A stretch of DNA of 64,000 nt from Prinia subflava (taxonomy: Eukaryota > Chordata > Aves > Passeriformes > Cisticolidae), in assembly GCF_021018805.1 (NCBI RefSeq), contig NC_086247.1:136193602-136257601 (forward strand), written 5' to 3'. The notes under the pieces are model-generated. The model was given only the letters and a program-made list of their open reading frames with translations. It did not search any database and was not told the DNA's origin. Shown one piece after another: positions 25,511-35,400 of this stretch (its first letter is position 1; each line of letters begins with the position of its first letter). Both the position numbers and the translations under genes were made by a program.

Positions 25511-25710
25511 TATTCTATTCTATTCTATTCTATTCTATTCTATTCTATTCTATTCTATTCTATTCTATTCTATTCTATTCTATTCTATTCTATTCTATTC
25601 TATTCTATTCTATTCTATTCTATTCTATTCTATTCTATTCTATTCTATTCTATTCTATTCTATTCTGTCCTGTTCTGTTCTGTTCTGTTCTGTTCTGTTC
25701 TGTTCTGTTC
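25511..25710. repeat. Pentanucleotide array: (TATTC)31, TGTCC, (TGTTC)8
   Basis: There are 31 perfect TATTC copies at 25511-25665, one TGTCC at 25666-25670 and eight perfect TGTTC copies at 25671-25710, then TTTTC. The unit equals ATTCT, the unit expanded in human ATXN10. The abrupt change to TGTTC indicates that a variant unit was itself amplified. Confidence 0.98.
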
Positions 25711-25715
25711 TTTTC

Positions 25716-28700
25716 AAATTCCACCCTTAGACTCCAAAAGAAGGCTCCCACTTAAGCTAGCTCACAAATATGACCTATTTCTTTCCAAAAACAAGGGTTA
25801 GAATAATCAGGTATCCTGTAGCTTATGATTAGCAAAAAGAGATATTAAAACATAAAGCAAACAAAGCAAGAAGTTGTGTGTTCATTATTTCTGATGATGT
25901 CTTTGACCTGAATCACATCAGGCTGCTCCATAAATGAACCTAAGCAGAATCCATATATCATCTTGAGGGAGGTTTCAGATCTGCATTCAGTCTCTGTGTG
26001 TGTCTGGAAAATAGAAGTACCCTTTTCCAAGGTAGTTTGATACTTCTGCTTCTAATAAATTTTGCTAAAATCCCTTTCCATCACCAGAATTCAGCCCCAG
26101 AGCACCACCACATATCTTTAAGTAGTGTTTCCATGTGGAAACAGTATCTCCATATACCAAGAGCTCATAGTTTCCTCACACTTGAGTGGCTAGAGGCTGG
26201 CTGTGGAGCTGTATCAAGTCTGTTGAGGAGAGAGGAGACTCTGCTGAGGAAGGATGTGGAGTTCCTGCAGTATCTGCTACAAAGCATTGAGGGTTTTCAT
26301 GGGAGAAACAGAGCCCCTCACAGACACAACCCACCACTGAAGGGCTTATGCCAGAGCCCTGTTTTTCTCTCCCAGGCACCTGGGCACACAGCACTCCTAC
26401 ATATGACAGGCCCAAGACAAATTGCTGCATGGTGAACTCCCACATATTTCAGTGGAACCACACCAAAGGAGGGGACATTAGGTCTGACAAAGTGAGCAGA
26501 GGAAAACTGATTGCATGCAAATGCATACAAAATAAAACCACCACAATTTCAGTGTTTTCTTCCATACCTGGTAATGTCAAGGGGCTTTATTAACAAAAGC
26601 TGCATAAGCAGAGGTTTGAATTTGAACAGGGTTTTTTTTCACTTCTGCACCTCGTTGCTTCCTGGCTGACTGCTCTGTATCTGCCAGCGTAGGCAGTACG
26701 TGATGCTCTGCTTGTCCCCACAGCCGTCAGTCAAGACAGAGCCTGAGCTGGGAAATGGCTGGGGCCTGAATAAATATTAGCAGGATAGTCTGGACTGTGA
26801 CTGCTTCCCTCTTCCCTCCTGCTCTCGCCTACACGTGTGATGCTGCTGCTGCCTTGGCACAGAGCCACACGACGGGAGGAGCTGAGGAGCTTCTCCCCAT
26901 CTACACGTGTCTAAGGGGACACTGCTTTGGAGAGTGACCCTTCCCCGGCTGCAGCTTGTGTTCATGCTGGAGACAGGTGACATTTTTAACAATAAATCTG
27001 CTGAATTACAACTCAGGGAGAATTTACTTGAAAATTTACATAATGTAGCTAGGGGAGATTTTCAAATGCTTCCCCTTGTGCATGAGGGAGGAAAAAAACA
27101 GGAGGAAAATTAAGTAACAGCTTAATTGGCTTTCAGAACAGTCTATGGGGAGAAAGGCAGGCCGGATGTCTGCCTAGCTACACAGTGTGTGCTGTAACCA
27201 TGGGAAGCAACATTATAGGCATGACAGGACAATGATTTGGTTTTTCAGCACTGAAGATCTGAAAAATGAATTGCCTCCAGCTGGGGGGGTTGTTTTCCAC
27301 TTGAGGAAGACCTGTCATGCTGGTTTGGATGACTGCAGGTCAGGCTTCTGTTGGAGGGGAAAATGGAGGATTTTCTCCTTCTCTGCCATGCATAACCTCA
27401 AATGTGGATCACAGCTGCTGGGATGAATGGGATCTGCCTCTTCCACCACCCCCCTTATTTTAATCAAGGGGGGGCTTGTAGTGAACTGGGTAACTGAGAG
27501 GATGATGAGGCTTGTGCTCATGAGCTTGATGCCTTGTGCTCTTTCTGCTCCCACTGCCCCCCAGGTACCCACTTCCCTCCTCCAGAACCTGAGGAAAATG
27601 GTACAGCAGCAGACCTGTGCTGGTTCAGTTCCCACTGCCTAAAAACTGCTGCATTTTAGGATGGTGCCAGTAGCAGAGACCTGCAAGAAAGATACTGACA
27701 GTTCATTTTTATTTAATTTTGTCTTCATAAAAAAGCACCAGTTAGATCGATGTCAATTACATAAAAACATGGAAGTTTCAGGACTAACCACTTTCTCTCA
27801 CCCTCCTTCATTTCTCAGATAATTCAGGGAGAACTCTATTGATTACCTGTCCTCCTCAGGAGCAAACACCATCTGAGTGAGATTAAGACCAGGAATGTGA
27901 AGGAAATGCCTCTTTTCTACAGTTGAACTGGAGACAGAGGCCAGGAGTGACACCATCACCTGCTGCCACTTTCTAGCCCTAAACCACCTGCCTGAACTGG
28001 GGAAGTGTCAGATTTGGTCTCTCCTCACCAAAGGCTTCCTAAATGTTCCAGCTTCCTCCTATACCGTGGCTAAATGACTGATATAAGATCCCATAGGGGT
28101 AAGCTAGAAAGTGTTGGCAAACATCACAGGATCACCACTTCCCAAAGTGGCTGAACAAGGAAAAATGTTGTCCCTCTGCCTAGAGCATGGATGCTGCCTT
28201 CTGCCAGCACCAAAGTGGGGTGGCAAAGCCCTCTCCACCCTGCCAGCAGCACTGCTTTCCTAACATCCTGAATCACAGTCCTGAGGACTCACAGACATCA
28301 CACTCCAGGATTTTTATTCAGGTACTCCACCTGTCTTATTACAAAGGACAAAGCCATAAATCAGCTGTGTGCCCCGCTCCCCCCTGCCACTGCAGACAGT
28401 GAATGCACCACGCAGGAGCCTTGCTGATACCCATCCTTCGGTGCTCTGTAGATCCCAGCAGAGGCATTGATTACAGCCAGACGTAGCCAGGTAGTGACCA
28501 GATGCTGTGTTGGATGTCCTCAGCTGCCATGGAATGCACTGTCTTGGGCATAAGGACAGTTCAATAAAAACGTGTATATACAGGGCTGATGACACAAGAC
28601 TATTTTTTAGCTTTTAGAATTAGGCTAGAAGAATTAGACTAAAAGAAAGTAAATCTGTAAGAAACATCATTATTAGCTTTATTACTTATTATTAGTTATC

Positions 28701-28899
28701 CAATGTAATCAAAACACTTCCTTCCACATCCTTCTCAAATGATGAACTAATTCCAAATCAGAAATGTAACTACTGGAAGAAATGCAGGCAGTAGCATTAA
28801 GGCTTTACCCTGGAAAACTAACTCGTGTTCAGGTCTACCTTTTAAGGACGACGGACTGCCAGACTAACACTGGTGTCCTATTACAGGTGTATTTATAGG
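25716..28899. other. Intergenic DNA upstream of MSRB2
   Basis: No gene or repeat family could be supported here. GC content and CpG frequency rise after about 28850, towards the MSRB2 promoter. Confidence 0.4.
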
Positions 28900-29313
28900 C
28901 CAAGCCAAGGCAGCTGTGACTGCCAAGTCACGCCACGAAAACAGGAAACCCTCGGCTGGCACAGCCCCTTCGCCATTCCTCCAGCGACAGCGCCGACAGC
29001 CGTGCCTGTAACACGCAGCCAGGACAGCAAGAGCGCTTTTGTATTCAAGTACCAGACCTGTTCTCCTTAGAAACAACCTCGAATGGATGCAAGCAAATGT
29101 CTCAAGAGGATTTTCTAATGTTTACGGCTGCAGCGAGGGTTCATTTTTAAGCTGGTCTCTTTGCTTCTCGGTAAGAAGTGATCGGAACCTTTACCTGCAA
29201 ATGCCGCATCGGCGTTTAAGCGGGTGCTTTACTCATTGCGTTTATGAGGTCTGGTTCTGCAGGTGGAACGCGGGGGTTGCACGGGGCCGGCCCCGGGTGT
29301 CCCCGGCCCCGCG
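28900..29313 (+). promoter_or_regulatory. Probable MSRB2 promoter / 5' UTR with CpG island
   Basis: CpG-bearing sequence begins near 28925 and becomes dense from about 29265 through the first coding exon to 29470. No TATA box is evident, consistent with a housekeeping CpG-island promoter. The transcription start cannot be fixed by eye. Confidence 0.55.
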
Positions 29314-29413
29314 ATGGCGCCCGGCCCGCTCGGGAGGATGCTCGGGAGCCGCCGCCTGCTGCTGCTGCTGCTGCGCCCGCCCAGCGCCGCCCGCGCCGCG
29401 CACAGAGCCGCAG
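29314..29413 (+). CDS. MSRB2: MSRB2 coding exon 1 (targeting peptide)
   Basis: It encodes [14 protein letters not shown], a run of six leucines and [13 protein letters not shown], followed by donor gtaccg at 29414. It ends in phase 1. A CTG run encodes most of the leucines. A second in-frame Met (residue 9) could serve as an alternative start. Confidence 0.85.
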
Positions 29414-32400
29414 GTACCGCCCGTGCGCGGGAGGGGAACCGGCACCCCGTGCTCGCCGCCTGCTCGCCGCTTAGGAAGGGCCGCCTGAGCATTTTGTACT
29501 GAACTGGCAGGCTAAACTCTGAGTTTTTTAGTTAAACTATCTTTTTCAAATTAATTTCCCTCTGCCCTCCCCCCCTAATGTTAACTCCACCTTGCAAGAG
29601 ATTAATGCAGGCAAGCGTTCATCCCTTAGGAGCTGATTGTTTTTCAAGGATCCCGTGCTGATGGGAGATAGGCTGGGAGGTAGTTTCCCGCCTCAGACTT
29701 TTTGATTAGGAAGGTATTAAACTATTTTACTCGCTGTTTTTCAGCCAGTCTATTAATTCTTTGCCAGTTCCATACCACTGTAGGTGTTCTTGGTGTGTAC
29801 AGACTCACAGGACATGTTGCTGGAGGTTTGCACCATGATGGGTGACTTCTGCTCTGCTGTTGTGTGTCCCTCACTTAACTATGGCCCCCTTTCTCTTGGG
29901 CAGTAGGTGTTGCTTTCTGAGTCCTCCTTCTTAGCACCACTTTTCACTGGGGCCTGTGGAAGTTGCCAGTGTTCCACAGCCCACAGATGAACACTACTTC
30001 TGGTTTCTGAGGGTTTCCAAGAGGTTTGCCAAACCTTTTAGTGATACCCAGGGATGAAGAGGGAGCACCAGCAGTTATCCTGAGCCAGGGCAGAGAGCTG
30101 TGCTAGAAGAGGGGATGGTATCTTGGGTCATAGGTGCCCGTTTCCTTTACAAGCCTTCCCAAGTGGTTTGCTGGAGCTGCTCTCTGGAGGTAGCACACCA
30201 AATGGAAAGCAGGTGCAAAGTCCTGCACTTACACCTGCTCATGTCCCTGACCTGCCCTCTGTGCTTGGTCTGTACCTATAGAAACGCTGGGAGAACTGAG
30301 GTGATGATGGAAAGCATCAATGGAATCTAAGCTATCTTACTAAATTATATTTCTATATCTAATTGAAGACACTGGCTCCCTCACTAAACAAGCTGAAGCA
30401 GCTGCTGCTACAGACTGGAAAAAAAAATTGACTCCGGAGCAATTCCATGTGACACGAGAAAAAGGAACTGAACCGGTGAGCAAAAGCGCTAATGCTGTCC
30501 AAGGGTGAGCCATCTCCTCTTCCTGCTGGGCACAAAAAAACTTGCCTTGGGGAGCTGTCACCACTCTGTTTCTTCACAGGATTTCCCCCGCCTTCCTGTG
30601 GATGAAAGTTAGACTCAGCATACGGAACAGGGTGGATTCTGTTCTGACCCAGACTGTTTTGCAGATGAAAAAAACATTCTGCATTCTTTTCATATTTTAT
30701 TGGGATTTTTTTTCTGGAATGCTTTGCTGCCAGATCAACTGTTTGTGTGATGGGAGTAGAGGCCCCTCCAGAAGACAGGGAGATCATACTTTTATCTTGC
30801 AGTCTCCTTTTTATGACCATATGTAGATTAGCCATGGAAATCTTAAAAATAGCGCTCCCTTCAGGAGATGGGTTCTTCCTCAGGTGCCAGCTCACCCACC
30901 CACAAGTCCCCATGTTCCCTCCTTCTGTGAAGGAAGCCATGCAGCATTGTGGGTGGAGTGCTGGCTGGAGAGCCTGCCCAGAGCCAGGATTTCTGCACAC
31001 ATGGAGCACGTACCATGTGAACTGTGCCCAAATCCATATCTGTAAAATAAAGACCTCAGTACTGGATCATGTAGGAAGGAGGAGAGTCCCTTTGTAAAGC
31101 CACTTTTAAGTTGTGGCAGCCCATAGAAGAGCCCTGGCCTTTGGGATCCTGCACATTTCACCATTTTCTTGGAGGTCACGACTCCATCCTTGGTACCTGG
31201 ATGATTTATGTATCTGACTGGTCTCAAAGTTTGTGGGGGTAGGGGGTAGTCTTCACTATTAATCCAAAGGCATCCTCCCCTTCATTTCTCCAGGCTGCTA
31301 ATGTTTGTTCTTCAAAGCCCCCCTGTGAAGCCTTCTTTTTATGGTGTTTCTCCTGTTTTGAATCTGATTCCTACATGCTTCTTCCAGATGGTGAGCTTCT
31401 AAAGACCTGCATTATTAACTTCTCCTTTTTCCTTCCTATTTTAAAAGCCATTCAGTGGGATCTATCTGAATAACACAGAAGCAGGAATATACTGCTGTGT
31501 GTGCTGCAATGCCCCCCTCTTCAGGTAACATCCCCTGGATTTGACAGCGTCCTTAACATGTACTATTGTGGCAGGAAAGGGCAGGGTCTTTTCATGAATG
31601 GCATGGAAGGTGTTGGTCAGAAGAGCAATCCCTTGGTGCCCAGGTGCTGTAAGAGTTCCAGGATGCCTGTGGTGACACAGATACATGGTATGGCTTTTCC
31701 TTGAGCTGTTGAGGATTGCCAGTGGCCAAGCACACAGCTGTCATGCTGTGGTCTGCCTGTTTCTCCTGACACACTTCTTTTTCATTGGTAGTAATTCTCT
31801 GTTTAAGGGGCCCTTAAGCCACAGGCTGCTGCATATACATGTATTTATGCACGAGTATCTGTGTGTTTGCTCTGTTCTTGTGCTCCTCCACACTCATCTT
31901 CTGCCACTCATGCTGCTGGGCTGGAGAGACCTTGGTCTGCCTTTGTCTGCTCTTGTGATGTTCTTATTGCTGGGTCCTTCACACTGCAGCTGAGACCTTC
32001 TCTTCACCCCCACTCCCTCCTTGTTCCCTAAATTAAATTCCACTATTCTTGCCTTTTTAGTTATGTCTACTTTTTAAAGCCTGGCTGCAAATGATTGCAC
32101 AGTTAACCTCTGTGCTCTTTACAATACTATATATTTTGCAACTTCATTAATGTCTAAGTAAAAGGAAATAGAGTGCCTTGGAGTAGGGATGTGCAAAGGG
32201 TGTTCTGTTCTCTGTAACAGAACCAGGCAAAATGGTTTCTCATATTTTTGGTCTAGAAAATAGCCCTTATTTATTCACAATTGAGAATTGAATGAAATGT
32301 GGCTGATTTAAAGGATGAATCACAGATCAGAACTTCAAATGGGACACTAAGGATCAAGAGATCTGGATAGTAAGAAAGGAGGGAGAAATGTAATAGATGT

Positions 32401-35400
32401 ATTGAAAATAAACCTAAACTAATCAATTAAATTATAATTATGTACAATTAGCTTTCCTTTGGCCAAGTACAAAAACTATTGTAATGCAAACATGCATTTG
32501 CGTAAATGTATAATTTTCTGTTCATTTGCTAATGAACACTTCTAAATAAATTAATTTCTGATGTTAGCTCAGCATCACAAAATATTCTGAAGATAAGTAT
32601 AAAACCTAAAAACACCTCTGGAAAATTCAGATAAATTACTAAGCTGTGGAAGAATCCCTTCCATTCCTTCAGATTTTCCTTCAGTTTTGGCATCTTTTGT
32701 ATTAGACAATTGATATTGACAGGCCAACATGAAGAGAGACAAACACTGGAGGGAACGGCTTCTGTTGTTAAACCAGTAACAAACCAGCAATATAACCAAA
32801 CAGTCAGGCTGCCCTTTGCACTATCCAGCTCTTAGAGAATATAAGCACTTTTCTTTACAGCACAAGATAATGCTAAGCCTCACAGACAAAAAAGGCCAAA
32901 CTTTTGAGAAAAGGAAAAAGCCTTGTAAGAAAATTGGAAACTATTAAATGTGAAAAATCGTCTGAAAAGATATTTTTCCATGGAGATATTATGCCATGGA
33001 GAACACAAGCAATGAGGGGGAGAAATGGTATTGGATAAGATTATATTCATTCATCATATTTACTTCCTAGTCCATTAAAAATGTTTTGTTTTGTTTTCAA
33101 ATGCATTAGCTCATTAGCTATAGGTAAACATGAAGTATTTCTTCCTGTCTTTTAAACATGTGTATATACATTTATACCAGAATTTATTACCTTCTGCTAC
33201 CAAACATACATTTGAAAGAGTTGGAAATATATGGAACAAACCCCTAACCTTTAAAGATAGCAAATTGTGGTGCTTTAATGAAATCTCAAACCTTTATCAA
33301 ACCATAAACGTACAGCTGAGATTCATACAGCAAAAAGCACTTTTTAGAATTATCTGGATTCCATCCAGGACAACTGAAATAGGGATCAAAGTAAATGACA
33401 TGTGCTGGAGGAATGGTGTGTCGAGGTCTAATCTAATGCATATGTTTAAGGAAAGTCCATTTATCCATAAATTAAGTGGTGAAATACTTCAAAGGACAAA
33501 TATGGTCTCGAACAGCAATATTTTTGGGTACTAAAATGTTTCTATTAGGGAATCTAAGTGACATTACTGTTAATAAAACCACACAGGGACCATTGCTGTT
33601 GAAAGCTAGTTTAACAGCTCTAAAGATTGTTCCTTTAGCAGTGGAAAACATCTACAATAAACTTAAGTATTGTGAGCAGCATGTAAGGGACAGTGTCAGT
33701 CAGGATCAGATACAAAACCTACACAGTGTTAAAGACCTTCCTTGACTCTGTGGTTTTCAAAGAGGATCTTCGTATCTATGTGTGAATAAACATAAGGATT
33801 CCTGTGTCAAAAAATAAAGTTTTGATAAAAAAGAAGCAGATGTATGTCAGGGAAGCTCAGAAGTCATGTTGGATATGTGTCCCCCAGGTCCTTCCTGGGA
33901 CTCTGTGGCTGGTAGGGAGTGTGTTCATGTGGTTTTGTGGCAGGGAAAGCAGGGAGCCTTCTTTGGCTGGAAAGAAACAGGCCTGGAGCCCTAAGGACCT
34001 TGATGTACAAACACAGAGTCTGCAAACTGCATTTGCTTCAGAGCAGGCTGCTCCTGTGCTGTGTCCTATTCCTCTCCAGTTTTATGGAGAGGAGGGGAAG
34101 GGGAGCATATCTCATGGCTGTTTCTTCATTGATGTAAATGACTAAGCAACAGCCCACACAAAAACTACCCTCTGGTCATTCTGTGCTAGCAAATCCTCTG
34201 TTGTTTCCACAGCTGCATTACTCAACGACAGCCCTGTGCAGATGATTATAAAAATGCTGATTCTTGCACTCTTCTTTGGTTGGATTTTTTAAGCATTTTT
34301 GTCCAGTTTGTTTGCCTTATCTTTCTAAAAGGCACTTTAAGAATTAAGATTTTCAGATTTTTTCTTCACCATGTGAATAACCCACTAAAATATACATGGT
34401 GTACATATATTACACACTTTGTTTTAAATTCTGTCCTAACTAAAGTTTCATTCCCCTTGATCAAGAGCTGCTAGTGGTGCTGATGTCTCCATTCACCACT
34501 AGATGCCAGTAAGAGCATTGGGTTTGTGAAACTGGGAAAAAACCATGAGAAATCGTGAGGAAATGGTTGTGGTGAGTCTCCAGACCACTCCTCTGAGAAG
34601 TATGTGAACCTATCTTCATGTCTTGTTCTAGCTCTTGCTAGGTCCCTCTTTGATAAGAGAAGGTTCGTATTGCTGTCAAATCTTGCACAATTTTAAACAG
34701 GAGAGATTATCTAATTTCTGTACCAAACCCCTAAAATATCTTCTGATCATATTTGTCAATATGCTCTAGGTTTTAATATGCAGCTAAACAGTGTTGGTCA
34801 CCCCTGATGTTAGCAGGAGGCATCCCCAAGCTGACAGTCTGTTGTGCTGTTTCTTACAGCAGCAATTATCTTTTGGGAAAAGGAGACCTTTATGCTGTGA
34901 GGGTTTGTCATTGGTTGACTGATGGTTTGAGCAAGGCTCTGTTTGATTTTCCAAACCAGCTTGAGGACTGACTGCAAGACAAAGCCTCTATCACCATCAG
35001 GCACGAGCCTGGTCGGGTGGGCCAGTCCGGCCTTTGCCCGTTCTTCGTTTCCTCTTGTGAACTCCCTTCTCTGAGATTGCTGGATTGGGCAAAGCTTCAA
35101 ACTGCAACTCTGTAGGTGTAATTCAGCTAAACACTATAGCATAATGTTAGTATAGCATAGTTGTCGGAAAAAAACCTTTTCTAAGCTTTATAAAATACCA
35201 ACCTGTCATTGAAATGGAAACAGTGAGGCAAAATCTCCTGTTGTGAGCTGATTGAGAATTCCCCTTGGAAGAGAGTTTCCAGCACAGTTTGATGTCTATG
35301 AGAAAACTTCTACTATGCCAAATATTATTAATAGTGGTACAACAGAGGAGTGAGGGGAAAAGCCAATGTTCTTAATAGAAGTAGACTCTTTTGTAACATC

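Noticed and set aside
25468..25755. Open frame encoding YSILF repeats.
   Set aside because: Direct translation of the TATTC microsatellite; not a gene.
33130..33534. A 134-codon frame as a possible independent gene.
   Set aside because: The sequence resembles the C-terminus of a LINE ORF2 with decayed motifs and a frameshift; annotated as a relic instead.
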